Below, piece by piece: positions 45,465 to 54,462 of a stretch of DNA of 64,000 nt. The position numbers were made by a program, and so were the translations under genes. The notes below the pieces were generated by a model. The model worked only from the letters and a program-made list of their open reading frames with translations. It was not told where the DNA came from and did no database searches. This DNA comes from Dongia_B soli (lineage in GTDB: Bacteria > Pseudomonadota > Alphaproteobacteria > Dongiales > Dongiaceae): contig NZ_JAXCLW010000001.1 of the NCBI RefSeq assembly GCF_034044715.1, forward strand, positions 124,001 to 188,000. The letters run 5' to 3'. Numbering within the stretch: position 1 is the first letter of the stretch; each line of letters begins with the position of its first letter.

Positions 45465-46889
45465 TTAACGCCGGATGCGGAAATTCTCGAACTGCCAGGG
45501 ATCGCTGGTATCGAGATTGGCTTCGGGGAAGAGCTTGTTGCGATCCTGGAGCGGCGTCCAATCGGACCGCACGCCGACCACCGGGCCGAGATAGGGCCGG
45601 CAGATATCGAGGATGTAGGTGAAATCGATCTCTTCCGGTTCGACGACCCCACGATTGGGATTCTCGATCAACCACATGGCGCCGGCCAGGACCGGCGAAG
45701 CGATCTGGATCGAGGTCGCGTTGTAATCCGGGCCGAGCAATTCGCGCGCTTCGTCGATGGAGAGCTGCGAGCCATACCAATAGGCACCGAAATCACCCAT
45801 CAACAGCACGCCGAGCTCGTCAATGCCTTCGACGATCTCTTCATTGAGCAGGCGGATCTTCGGCTGCAATTCGAAGGCGCGTGCCTGGAATTCGCGCACC
45901 GAAAGAACCGCATCGTCGCAAGGGTGATAGGCGTAATGCACGGTCGGGCGATAGACCGCCTTGCCGTTCTCATAGACGGTGTAATAGTCGGCGGTGGAAA
46001 TCGATTCGCCATGGGTGATCAGATAACTGATCATTGGCCCGCCCTGCGGCGTCCAGGAACGCACTTCGGTGGTGCAACCCGGCTGGCGCAGATAGATCCC
46101 CGCCTTGCAACCCACCTTGTGCTCAGCAGCGTCAGCCGGCAAACGCTTTTCATGCGTACCCCAGCCCAGTTCCGCCGGCTGGGCGCCTTCGCCAACAAAG
46201 CCGTGGATCGACCAGGTGTTGCAGAACTCGCCGGGCCGCTTGGGTACATTGGTGACCTGCAGATCGTGTTCCGCGACGTGAATCACCTTGACGCCCAGCG
46301 ACTGCATGAGCTTCGCCCAGCCCTCGCGGTCGGTCGGCGCGCTGACTGGCTTGCCGGTGAACTTGGCGATCTCGAGCAGTGCCTGCTTGACGAAGTGACT
46401 GACGAGGCCGGGATTGGCGCCATGGGTGGCCAAGGCGCTCGGGCCGTCTTTGGGCCAGCTCTTACGGGCTTCTAGCAGTTTGTGACGCAAGAAATAATTG
46501 GTGCGCTCTTCTTCCGGAATATCTTTGTTGTCGTAGTAATTGGCCCAGGGCTCGATGCAGGTGTCGATGTAAAGCGTACCGTTCTTCTGGCACCACTGCA
46601 TGATGTCGAAGGACGAGACTTCGACCGATAGATTGATGATGAGATCACCCTTGCCGACATATTTCAACAGCGTGGCTTCCAGATTATCCGGCTTGATCGG
46701 CTGGATCAGATAGTTGACGCCCTTCTGCGTGAAACGCGCGATATCGGCGCTATGATCATCGCCATCGACCACGGTGATGCGATTGAGCGGCATATCGAAA
46801 TGCTTTTCCAGCAGCGGCATGGTGCAACGGCCGACGGAGCCATAGCCGATCATCAGAATGCGCCCGGCAAAGGGGAATTTTTTTGCCAT
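45465..46889 (-). CDS. hss: Homospermidine synthase
   Basis: 474 residues from the ATG at 46887-46889. The Rossmann start KFPFAGRILMIGYGSVGR is followed by saccharopine-dehydrogenase-like features (ITVVDGDDHSADIARF, LATHGANPGLVSHFVKQAL). Hss makes homospermidine from putrescine with NAD+, the main long polyamine of many alphaproteobacteria. The final Rossmann and catalytic halves are complete and the length matches known bacterial Hss. A structured leader lies upstream and a terminator downstream, so it is a single-gene unit. Confidence 0.95.
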   Translation of the reverse strand: MAKKFPFAGRILMIGYGSVGRCTMPLLEKHFDMPLNRITVVDGDDHSADIARFTQKGVNYLIQPIKPDNLEATLLKYVGKGDLIINLSVEVSSFDIMQWCQKNGTLYIDTCIEPWANYYDNKDIPEEERTNYFLRHKLLEARKSWPKDGPSALATHGANPGLVSHFVKQALLEIAKFTGKPVSAPTDREGWAKLMQSLGVKVIHVAEHDLQVTNVPKRPGEFCNTWSIHGFVGEGAQPAELGWGTHEKRLPADAAEHKVGCKAGIYLRQPGCTTEVRSWTPQGGPMISYLITHGESISTADYYTVYENGKAVYRPTVHYAYHPCDDAVLSVREFQARAFELQPKIRLLNEEIVEGIDELGVLLMGDFGAYWYGSQLSIDEARELLGPDYNATSIQIASPVLAGAMWLIENPNRGVVEPEEIDFTYILDICRPYLGPVVGVRSDWTPLQDRNKLFPEANLDTSDPWQFENFRIRR

Positions 46890-46941
46890 TCTTGACCTCA
46901 TATTCGTGAAAGCGTGAAGCAAATAGGTGAAACGCAAAACG

Positions 46942-47056
46942 GCGCGGCGCACGGGATTCATCCCATCGGCACCGCGCGAAATTTGTCGCCGGCGCAATCA
47001 GATGCGTAGAAGCGGCGACCGGGGCGCCGCCTGCGATCCCAGCGCGCGGAGCGCGC
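46942..47056 (-). promoter_or_regulatory. Multi-hairpin hss leader, candidate riboswitch or attenuator
   Basis: Reading toward hss, three hairpins follow each other. A: GCGCGC/GCGCGC (47042-47056). B: GTCGCCG/CGGCGAC (46985-46991, 47013-47019) with an inner CGCA/TGCG stem and a 6-base loop. C: a 9-bp stem with one wobble (46942-46950, 46969-46977) capped by a perfect GGGAT/ATCCC stem. A T-rich tail (GTTTTGCGTTT) follows C on the coding strand, as in an attenuator. No known riboswitch consensus was recognised. Confidence 0.5.
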
Positions 47057-47465
47057 AGACAGCAGCGGCATTGATCAGACTTGGCTGAATCCGGAGAGCC
47101 CGATGGATTCGGGCATATGGCAATTGGGATCGGTCCCACCGTGTCGTCATCATCGACTGCCCCCTCTCGGGAAATCGACCCGCCCGCGCCCTTCCCGCTC
47201 CATCCACTGGCGGGAAGATCAAACGGCCGGCGTGCCGGTTACGCCAAAAAGGACGCCCCGTCGTTGCATAACCACTGGAATCCGGCGGTATCGCAGATCG
47301 GCTGACCGATCGACCACCTGGGCCATAGGCACGTGCGTGTGCGTCAACAGGCGCGACTTATGGGAAAACGCCTGCACAAGCAAGTGAAATTTTATCTTTT
47401 CGTTACGGCCGCGCCGATGGAGCGCGGCCAGATGGGTCACGAGGGCCGATAAGTGATTTAATTTC
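47057..47465. other. Non-coding stretch between hss leader and aroQ
   Basis: No gene was recognised. It contains small palindromes: TGGGA-TCGG-TCCCA at 47125-47138, and the 8-bp hairpin at 47407-47429. The hss promoter probably lies here. Short ORFs in this stretch have no ribosome site or domain. Confidence 0.4.
47407..47429 (-). terminator. Possible end hairpin of the aromatic amino acid operon
   Basis: GGCCGCGC (47407-47414) and GCGCGGCC (47422-47429) are perfect 8-bp arms with a 7-base loop, 37 bases after the aroQ stop. No T-run follows on the coding strand, so it may act through Rho or mRNA protection. Confidence 0.4.
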
Positions 47466-47768
47466 CTATCGGTTGCGTTGATCGAAAAGCGCAAATTCGT
47501 GGGCGATCGAGCGCTCCACCAATTCACGAAAGACCCCGGCAATCAGCTCAGGGTCGATGCCCTCTTCAGCAGCAGCGGCACGGACCTTGGCCAAAACATC
47601 CTCGACCCGTTCGTCGTCCCGTACCTGATCGCGGCTTGGCTTGATCCGGGCGGCCTCGGCAATGAAATGCAAACGGTCGGCCAGGATGGCGACCAGTTCG
47701 CGATCGATGGCATCGATCGATGCCCGCACTTCCGCCATATCGGCGCAGGTTTTGCGGCGGCTCGTCAT
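47466..47768 (-). CDS. Chorismate mutase (AroQ class, monofunctional)
   Basis: 100 residues, all-helical. MAEVRASIDAIDRELVAIL starts the AroQ fold; RIKPSRDQVRDDERVEDVL carries the active-site Lys/Arg region. It converts chorismate to prephenate. It is the last gene behind tyrC (22-base gap), which uses its product. A second protein with an AroQ-like domain is encoded upstream in the same cluster at 49845-50771. Confidence 0.88.
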   Translation of the reverse strand: MTSRRKTCADMAEVRASIDAIDRELVAILADRLHFIAEAARIKPSRDQVRDDERVEDVLAKVRAAAAEEGIDPELIAGVFRELVERSIAHEFALFDQRNR

Positions 47769-47790
47769 GTCGCTCTACCCACTCTTATTC

Positions 47791-48672
47791 TCAAGCCTGC
47801 TTGGCGTCGATGATGCTGCGGCGGATCGCCCGGGTCCGGGTGAACCATTCCTGCAGCTTCTCACCTTCGCCCCAGCGAATGGCGCGCTGCAAGGCCGTGA
47901 GATCCTCGGTGAAACGTCCCAGCATTTCCAGGACCGCTTCGCGATTGTTGAGGAAAACATCGCGCCACATGATCGGATCCGAGGCGGCGATGCGGGTGAA
48001 ATCGCGGAAGCCGGAGGCGGAGAACTTGATCACTTCGCGCTGCGTCGTTTCTTCCAAACCCGTCGCCGTGCCGACGATCGTATAGGCAATCAGATGCGGC
48101 AGATGCGAGGTGATGGCCAGGACCTGGTCGTGGTGCCCGGGCTCCATCAGTTCGACCTGGCTGCCCATCTTTTCCCACAGCAGTTGCAGACGCTCGATGG
48201 CTTTTGGATCGGTCCCCGGCAGCGGCGTCAGGATGCACCAGCGCCCCTTGAACAAATCGGCGAAACCGGCGCGTGGGCCCGAATATTCGGTGCCGGCGAT
48301 GGGGTGGCCGGGGATGAAATGAACCTTGTCCGGCACATGCGGGCCGAGATCCCGCACAACCGCCTGCTTGACCGAGCCGACATCGCTGAGGATGGCACCA
48401 GTCTTCAGGGATTTGGCGATTTCCGGTGCCAGATCGGCGACCGCGCCCGCCGGCACGCAAAGGATGACGAGATCGGCATCCATCACGGCACCGGCGACAT
48501 TATCATGCACTTGGTCAGCCAGACCCAACTCGACCGTGACCGTCCGGGCTTCGGCGTCGTGGTCATAGACATCGATCCGGCCGGCCAGTTTGCCGGCGCG
48601 CATCGCATGAGACAGAGAAGACCCGATCAGGCCGATGCCGATCAGGCAGACTTTATCGAACAGGACCGTCAT
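47791..48672 (-). CDS. tyrC: Prephenate/arogenate dehydrogenase
   Basis: 293 residues from the ATG at 48670-48672. NAD(P) is bound by VCLIGIGLIGSSLSHAM, with ILSDVGSVKQ and PGHPIAGTEYSG as in TyrA/TyrC and the active-site His in HLPHLIAY. It makes 4-hydroxyphenylpyruvate or tyrosine. The start overlaps the hisC stop by four bases. HisC-like enzymes often also transaminate aromatic amino acids, which fits this pairing. Confidence 0.93.
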   Translation of the reverse strand: MTVLFDKVCLIGIGLIGSSLSHAMRAGKLAGRIDVYDHDAEARTVTVELGLADQVHDNVAGAVMDADLVILCVPAGAVADLAPEIAKSLKTGAILSDVGSVKQAVVRDLGPHVPDKVHFIPGHPIAGTEYSGPRAGFADLFKGRWCILTPLPGTDPKAIERLQLLWEKMGSQVELMEPGHHDQVLAITSHLPHLIAYTIVGTATGLEETTQREVIKFSASGFRDFTRIAASDPIMWRDVFLNNREAVLEMLGRFTEDLTALQRAIRWGEGEKLQEWFTRTRAIRRSIIDAKQA

Positions 48673-49769
48673 TGTGTGGCCGCCTGTTTGACGAAATCGC
48701 TCAGCGCGTCGGCGCAGACGCGCAAAGCCGGTTCCTCGGCAATCGAAATGCGCAGACAATCGGGCAGGCCATAGGCCCCCATTTTTCGCACCAGCACGCG
48801 CCGCGTTTTCAGGAAGGCATCGGCCGCATTGGCGCTCAGCTTGGGATCGCTCGGGAAGCCAACCAGCAGGAAGTTGCACACGCTGGGATAAGCCTTCAGG
48901 CCGATCTCCCGCACCCGGTCGCTCAGCCAGGGCAGCCAGTAATCGTTGTAAGCTTTGGCCGCCGCCACATGCGCCTCGTCGAGCCGGGCAGCAATCCCGG
49001 CCGCCTGGGCCGGTCCTGAGGTGTTGAAGGGGCCGCGGATGCGGTTGAGTACATCGGCCGTCTCAGCCGAGCAATGCACCCAGCCGAGACGCAAGGTAGC
49101 AAGGCCATAGATCTTCGAGAAAGTATGTGCAACGGCGACATTATCGAACTGCCGCACCAGTTCGTGGCCGGCGCTGTAATCGGCCTTGCCGACATATTCG
49201 GCATAGGCGGCGTCGATCACCAGCAGGACATTGTCCGGCAAGCCCTCGCGCAGGCGCAGCATTTCCGCGCTCGAGATATAGCTGCCGGTCGGGTTGTTCG
49301 GATTGGCGACAAAGCAGATCCGGGTGCGCGGCGTCACCTTGGCAAGCAGGGCATCGACATCGGTGGTGAGATCTCGCTCCGGCGCCGCGACCGGTGTCGC
49401 GCCCACCGCCTGCGCAGAGATTGGGTAGACCAGGAAACCGTGGCGCGAATAGAGCACCTCGTCGCCAGGACCGGCATAGGCCCGGGTCAGCAATTGCAGG
49501 ATCTCGTCGGAGCCCGCGCCGCAGACGATCTCATTGGCCTGGGCGCCGATACTCTTGGCGATCACCTCGCGCAGTTTGACAGCTCCGCCATCCGAATAGC
49601 GATGCAACACAGCCGCATCGGCAGCAAAGGCCTCGATCGCTTTCTTGCTGGGCCCGATCGCGCTCTCATTCGACGACATCTTATAGATCGGGCCACTGCC
49701 CGGCAGCGAATGTTCGCCGGGTACATAGGCGGCGATGTCTAGAATGCCGGGACGCACGACCAAACTCAT
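48669..49769 (-). CDS. hisC: Histidinol-phosphate / aromatic aminotransferase
   Basis: 366 residues, fold-type I PLP enzyme. Motifs are YKMSSNESAIGPS, GAGSDEILQLL, FVANPNNPTGSYI and the PLP-lysine segment HTFSKIYGLATLRLGW. MSLVVRPG at 49769 is the chosen start, with AAGGAT about 10 bases upstream. The tyrC and chorismate mutase neighbours suggest that it serves tyrosine/phenylalanine as well as or instead of histidine; no other his gene is nearby. Confidence 0.92.
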   Translation of the reverse strand: MSLVVRPGILDIAAYVPGEHSLPGSGPIYKMSSNESAIGPSKKAIEAFAADAAVLHRYSDGGAVKLREVIAKSIGAQANEIVCGAGSDEILQLLTRAYAGPGDEVLYSRHGFLVYPISAQAVGATPVAAPERDLTTDVDALLAKVTPRTRICFVANPNNPTGSYISSAEMLRLREGLPDNVLLVIDAAYAEYVGKADYSAGHELVRQFDNVAVAHTFSKIYGLATLRLGWVHCSAETADVLNRIRGPFNTSGPAQAAGIAARLDEAHVAAAKAYNDYWLPWLSDRVREIGLKAYPSVCNFLLVGFPSDPKLSANAADAFLKTRRVLVRKMGAYGLPDCLRISIAEEPALRVCADALSDFVKQAATQ

Positions 49770-49844
49770 GACGGATGATCCTTTCTCAATCGCCGAGCCC
49801 CCGACCATTCGAGCTTTAGCGGTCAGTCGGGCTTCCAAGCAGCT

Positions 49845-50771
49845 TCAGTGCGACGCCAATTCCTGGCGTGCGAAGGGAACCGCATAGCTGCCAATAACGG
49901 TCAGATGCGCATTCTCGAACTGGCCGCGGTTGAGCGGGGCGAAACCGTTCTCAACACCATTTTCATCACGCATCGGCAGCGGTCCGGGGGAGAAAAAGCC
50001 CTCCAGCTCGACCAGATGCAAATCCTGGCCGAGATCCGGGCTGCGCCAGCCGGAAAACAAAGTGGTCGTCAGGCCGGATTTCGTCAGCGCCGCCTTCAGG
50101 GCTGAGCGGCTGATCTCTCGACCCGGGTCGACCACCAGAAGACTGCGGTCGTGACCGGTCGGTTCGTTCCGCGCGTGGCCAACCACCAAAGCCTCGACAG
50201 GATTGCCGCGCTGATTACCGGCATCGCCGAAGGGAAGGCGTCCCATGACATGCGGCGCACCGGAATTTTGCGCCGTCAGATGCCGCCACCAGGGATCGGT
50301 ATCGTCCTCCCGCGGCACTGGCAGCACACCGACTGTCGCCTGGCCATCCTGGACGGCGCCGAGGACTTGACCGACCCGGTCAAAGCCGGTGATCAGCACC
50401 CGGCTGCCATAATGGTCGCGCGCGGCATCCCAGAAGCCTGGCTCGTTTTCGGGAGCATAGACAGCGACTGCAAATGGGCCTTCAACCTGCAGCAGGGCGG
50501 AAATCAGTTCCCGCCAGAGCCGCACGATCACCGCCTTGGGCAATTTACCGGTATGGCGCGCGACCAGACGGCGCAGAATCTGGGCTTCCCGGGCGGGGCG
50601 GATGAATTTGGCACCGTCGGCTGCGTTCTTGCCGACCGGCTGCCTTTCGGCCTTGACCTTGCCGACCTGCACTGCCAAATCGGTCCGGCGCATCAGCAGG
50701 TCGTGCAGCTGATTGTCCACGGCATCGATCTCTTGGCGCAAGGCTGCCAACTTTTCTTCTACACTGGGCAT
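49845..50771 (-). CDS. Chorismate mutase fused to a degenerate prephenate dehydratase-like/ACT region
   Basis: 308 residues. The first 95 or so form an AroQ-type chorismate mutase domain (LRQEIDAVDNQLHDLLMRR). The middle resembles the two lobes of a PheA dehydratase domain (FAVAVYAPE, ATVGVLPVPRED), and the end is ACT-like (SRSALKAALTKSGL, LHLVELEGFF). The dehydratase TRF catalytic motif is absent: the matching place reads TGHDRSLLVVD. It is therefore probably a chorismate mutase with a regulatory tail. It heads the operon leading into hisC, tyrC and aroQ. Confidence 0.82.
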   Translation of the reverse strand: MPSVEEKLAALRQEIDAVDNQLHDLLMRRTDLAVQVGKVKAERQPVGKNAADGAKFIRPAREAQILRRLVARHTGKLPKAVIVRLWRELISALLQVEGPFAVAVYAPENEPGFWDAARDHYGSRVLITGFDRVGQVLGAVQDGQATVGVLPVPREDDTDPWWRHLTAQNSGAPHVMGRLPFGDAGNQRGNPVEALVVGHARNEPTGHDRSLLVVDPGREISRSALKAALTKSGLTTTLFSGWRSPDLGQDLHLVELEGFFSPGPLPMRDENGVENGFAPLNRGQFENAHLTVIGSYAVPFARQELASH

Positions 50772-51037
50772 TCGCGATCGACCCGCCTAATCCGTTGTTG
50801 CCATTCAGATTATTGCCGAACCAGTCCGCCCCCGAATCACGCTGCAACAGGCACGACCGAGACTGCATCGCGGACCGAAATCGGCCCCGATCTGGTTCTG
50901 CGGCTCAGTGATAGACGCAGGGCGGCAGAATTGCAAAGGGCGAAATGCCCCTCCCGGCTCCGCCCTTGGCGCAAAGCTGAGCAACTGGGGAAGGCAACGA
51001 AATCATCGACATGCCGGAAAGCGGGATTTACCGCTCG

Positions 51038-51802
51038 TCAGGCGCCCTGATCCTCCGGCACGCATAGGCGGCGGGCGGTGGGAACCGCCTGCTGCGGCAG
51101 CGGCAAGGTGATGCGGGCGCGCTTACGGACCTGCTTGGTTGGCACTGCGCCATACAGCTGCTTCGTCGCCTCGATGACAATCACGCCGGAAAAGGCCTGG
51201 AGCCAGCGCAGGCTGATCCGCTCCCAGCCGGGCGCCGTGCGCAGCCAGGTGCGCCACCGGAACGGCCAGAAGAACAACGCCCGATCGACTCGCAGCGGCG
51301 TGAAGGAATGCTGCCGCAGCAGGCGCGTTGCCTGGCCGGTGGTGAAGGGCTGGCCGAAACCAAAGGGCGTCTTATCCGAATGCGACCAAGGGCCACGCCG
51401 ATTGGGCACGACAACCAGCACCCGCCCGCCGCCGGACAGGATCCGCCAGACCTCCCGCAGCATGTCGCTTTGGTGATCGCCGGCTTCCAAGGCATGCACC
51501 ATCAACACGCGGTCGATGGAATAATCCTGAAAAGGGAGTTCGGTCTCGTCCGTCAGCGTGACAACGCCCGGCGCATCTCCCGGCCAGGGAAGAACCCCTT
51601 GGGCAGCCGGCATGGCCGCCAGGACGCGCTCCGCTTCCCCCATGAACTGCCGCAAATAGGGCGTCGCATAGCCGAGCCCCAACAGTGATTGCCCCTGCAA
51701 ATCGGGCCACATGGCGCGAATCCGGGCGCGTAAGAGCTGCCGTGCTACCTTTCCCAACTCGGTGCGGTAGAAATCCCGTAAATCGACGACGTCTTGCCAC
51801 AT
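51038..51802 (-). CDS. Class I SAM-dependent methyltransferase
   Basis: About 254 residues from MWQDVVDLRDFY. SAM-binding motif I reads LLGLGYATPYL, and LTDETELPFQDYSIDRVLMVHALE contains the acidic loop and motif IV region of the UbiE/COQ5-like Methyltransf_11 family. VWRILSGGGRVLVVVPN is motif VI. The C-terminal 50 residues are basic. Substrate unknown. It is divergent from gloB. I recall this pairing in other alphaproteobacteria, but only from memory. Confidence 0.85.
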   Translation of the reverse strand: MWQDVVDLRDFYRTELGKVARQLLRARIRAMWPDLQGQSLLGLGYATPYLRQFMGEAERVLAAMPAAQGVLPWPGDAPGVVTLTDETELPFQDYSIDRVLMVHALEAGDHQSDMLREVWRILSGGGRVLVVVPNRRGPWSHSDKTPFGFGQPFTTGQATRLLRQHSFTPLRVDRALFFWPFRWRTWLRTAPGWERISLRWLQAFSGVIVIEATKQLYGAVPTKQVRKRARITLPLPQQAVPTARRLCVPEDQGA

Positions 51803-51894
51803 GAAGCCGGTATTTCCGAACAAACTTGCTATGTCAGTGGTTGATTATGGCATATCCCAAACTATCCTGCGGGTAGAAATTGACGAGGTCCGCG

Positions 51895-52683
51895 ATGCCG
51901 ACAGCCGACAACAAAACCGCATTGGAGATCGTGCAGATTCCGGTGCTGAGCGACAACTACGTTTACCTGGCACATGACCCTTCCAGCGGCGCAACCGCAG
52001 TGGTCGATCCGGCGGTGGCCGGGCCGGTCCTGGAGGCTGCCGGCCGCCGGGGCTGGCAGATCACCCATATCCTTAATACTCATCACCACGGCGATCATGT
52101 CGGCGGCAATCTTGAAATCAAGCGTGCAACCGGCGCCAAGGTGATCGGCCCCGCTTATGATCGCGCCCGCATCCCCGGCCTGGATGAAGCCGTCGATGAA
52201 GCGAGCGGCGCCGATTTCGCCGGCCATCATGCCCAGGTCTTCTTCGTGCCCGGCCATACCAGCGGCCATATCGCCTATTATTTTGCCGATTCACAGGCTC
52301 TTTTCTGCGGCGACACTCTGTTCTCGATCGGTTGCGGCCGGCTGTTCGAGGGCACGCCGCAACAGATGTGGTCATCGCTGCTGAAACTGCGGGGATTGCC
52401 GGCGCAAACGCGGGTCTACTGCGCGCATGAATATACCGAAAGCAACTGCCGCTTCGCGATGACAGTCGAGCCAGATAATGCCGATCTTGCGCGGCGCGCG
52501 GCAGAGGTCAAAGAGGCCCGCGCCGCCGGCCGGCCGACGGTTCCTTCGACACTCGACCTCGAACGGCGTTGCAACCCGTTCCTCCGCGCCGATGAGAAGT
52601 CGCTGATGCAACGTTTCGCCGCCGTGGGCAAAGAGCCCGCCGCGATTTTCGGCGCGATCCGCGCTGCCAAGGACTCATTCTGA
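51895..52683 (+). CDS. gloB: Hydroxyacylglutathione hydrolase (glyoxalase II)
   Basis: 262 residues from ATG 51895. The metallo-beta-lactamase zinc motif THHHGDH is at 62-68, VPGHTSGHIAYYF and FCGDTLFSIGCGRLFEG follow, and the C-terminal HAGH domain has RCNPFLR. It hydrolyses lactoylglutathione to lactate and glutathione in methylglyoxal detoxification. A GST gene lies 11 bases downstream and a ChaC-type glutathione cyclotransferase at 42 kb. Confidence 0.96.
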   Translation: MPTADNKTALEIVQIPVLSDNYVYLAHDPSSGATAVVDPAVAGPVLEAAGRRGWQITHILNTHHHGDHVGGNLEIKRATGAKVIGPAYDRARIPGLDEAVDEASGADFAGHHAQVFFVPGHTSGHIAYYFADSQALFCGDTLFSIGCGRLFEGTPQQMWSSLLKLRGLPAQTRVYCAHEYTESNCRFAMTVEPDNADLARRAAEVKEARAAGRPTVPSTLDLERRCNPFLRADEKSLMQRFAAVGKEPAAIFGAIRAAKDSF

Positions 52684-52694
52684 AGGACGCCTAC

Positions 52695-53297
52695 ATGAAA
52701 TTACGATTCTCCACGACCAGCCCTTTTGCCCGCAAAGCCCGGGTCGTCGCCCTGGAAACTGGACAGGAAGCGGCGCTGGAACTGGTCAAGACGGTGACGA
52801 CCGATTCGGCAAGCGGCCTGGCACAGGACAATCCCCTCAGCAAAATCCCCGTCCTCATCCTCGACAACGGCGAGAAGCTCTACGACTCGCCGGTGATCTG
52901 CGAATATCTCGACAATTGCCATAAGGGAGCGCCGCTCTTCCCAATGGCTGGCCCGCGGCGCTGGACTGCCTTGCGCCGCCAGGCCCTGGCGGATGGCATG
53001 ATGGATGCCGCTGTCCTGCGGATGTATGAACGACGCCGCCCGGAAAATCTCCGTTCAAGCGATTGGGATGCGGCGCAGAAAGCCCGCGTCACGCGCGGTC
53101 TCGCCGCCTTCGAAGCGGAAGCCGGCCAGCTTGGCGAGCAACCGGATATCGGCAATCTGACGGTTGCCATCCTGCTCGATTATCTCGACTTCCGTTTCAG
53201 CGATGAGAACTGGCGCAACGGCCATCCCCATCTCGCGGCATGGCATAAGAGCTTCTCAGCCCGGCCGTCACTCGCCAGCACCAGGCCCCATGATTGA
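52695..53297 (+). CDS. Glutathione S-transferase family protein
   Basis: 200 residues: an N-terminal thioredoxin-like domain (MKLRFSTTSPFARKARVVALE, one residue over a usual motif, with SPFARK at the active site and KIPVLILDNG with the cis-Pro) and an all-helical C-terminal domain. The N-capping Asp in GNLTVAILLDYLDFR is typical. It is in tandem with gloB, both using glutathione. Substrate unknown. Confidence 0.9.
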   Translation: MKLRFSTTSPFARKARVVALETGQEAALELVKTVTTDSASGLAQDNPLSKIPVLILDNGEKLYDSPVICEYLDNCHKGAPLFPMAGPRRWTALRRQALADGMMDAAVLRMYERRRPENLRSSDWDAAQKARVTRGLAAFEAEAGQLGEQPDIGNLTVAILLDYLDFRFSDENWRNGHPHLAAWHKSFSARPSLASTRPHD

Positions 53298-53311
53298 TAC
53301 CGTCCTCCGTC

Positions 53312-53337
53312 CGCGCCTGTCTTCACGATCAGGCGCG
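53312..53337. terminator. Hairpin between the convergent GST and EamA genes
   Basis: CGCGCCTG (53312-53319) and CAGGCGCG (53330-53337) are perfect 8-bp arms with a 10-base loop. It lies after the GST gene and covers the stop codon of the opposite EamA gene. No T-run follows. Confidence 0.4.
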
Positions 53338-54270
53338 AACGGGACGGCGCATCCAGAGATCCCGCGATGCCAGGACCGCACCACCGACGATCAACAGGCA
53401 GGCAAGGCCGACCGCCAGGCTGGCTTCCGCCTTGCCGAACAGGATCAGCAATCCGGTGGAGATGAGCGGCGAGAGGTAAGAACAGGCGCCGAGCGCTTTG
53501 ATGTCTCCGTGCTTGACACCGTAATCCCAGACGAAAAAGGCAAGGCCGACCGGCCCCAGGCCCAACGCGACGATGGCGCCCCATTGCGCGGCACCCGCCG
53601 GCAAAATCGTTTCTTCGAAAAGCAGATGCGCGATCAGGCCAAGCAAGGCCGTCGCCCCGCAAAAAGCGCCAACCAGATCAGTCGAGGCACTCCCAAATCG
53701 CCGGTTCAGCAATGAATAGCCGGACCAGGTGAACGCGCAAGCCAGTGCGAAGAGATAGCCGACGACGTAAGCGCCGCTCAAGCTAAGCCCCCCACCGCCG
53801 CGCTGAACGATCAGCAGGGCCGCCCCCGCCAGGCCCAGCGCCGCGCCGGCCAGATGTTCCCAACGCAATTTTTCGCCCGGCAGCAAAGCCGATAGCAGCA
53901 CGATCAGTAATGCCCATAGATAGGCGATCAGGCTGGCATCAACCGGCGGCGCGCGATCCAGCGCATTGAAATAGAAGAAGTGGTAACCGAACAGCCCGCC
54001 GATGCCAATGGCCCAGGCCGGCCAGGCCTGGCGCAAAAATCCGAGCGCACCGATGCCGTTTTTATGAACCAGCCAAAGCCAGCGCAGCACGGCGCAGAGA
54101 AAGGCAATGCCGAAAGTGAGCGCCAGTTTCAGGAATGGCGGCACGGCTCCGGTGGAGCTGGTGAACAAGGCCAGGGTTGCCCAGAGGAGCACGGCGATGC
54201 CGCCGATCAGCGTCGCGCGAAGACGGTTTCCTCTCGCCGCAGCAGGACGCATCGAACTTGGTGTCGCCAT
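53329..54270 (-). CDS. EamA/DMT-family exporter
   Basis: About 313 residues, ten membrane helices. LLWATLALFTSSTG opens the first half; PVDASLIAYLWALLIVLLSAL and LGPVGLAFFVWDYGVKHGDI are typical of YddG-like aromatic amino acid exporters of the DMT family. That assignment is tentative. It is divergent from a second, different EamA exporter about 190 bases away. Confidence 0.85.
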   Translation of the reverse strand: MATPSSMRPAAARGNRLRATLIGGIAVLLWATLALFTSSTGAVPPFLKLALTFGIAFLCAVLRWLWLVHKNGIGALGFLRQAWPAWAIGIGGLFGYHFFYFNALDRAPPVDASLIAYLWALLIVLLSALLPGEKLRWEHLAGAALGLAGAALLIVQRGGGGLSLSGAYVVGYLFALACAFTWSGYSLLNRRFGSASTDLVGAFCGATALLGLIAHLLFEETILPAGAAQWGAIVALGLGPVGLAFFVWDYGVKHGDIKALGACSYLSPLISTGLLILFGKAEASLAVGLACLLIVGGAVLASRDLWMRRPVRA

Positions 54271-54462
54271 GAAGATCATCCCCGCTTGTCCGGTATTGTC
54301 CCTGAGCAGCCGATCGCTTTCGCTCCACTGGGCGCTTATGCCGAGCGCCCAGGCCGCCTGTCAAGAAATGGCCAAGCAAAGCATTCATCCGGGCCCCCGG
54401 ATTGCTCCCAGCGGCCAGTCGCGGCTAAGTTGATGGACCATCTGCCCTGAAGGATATGCGCG

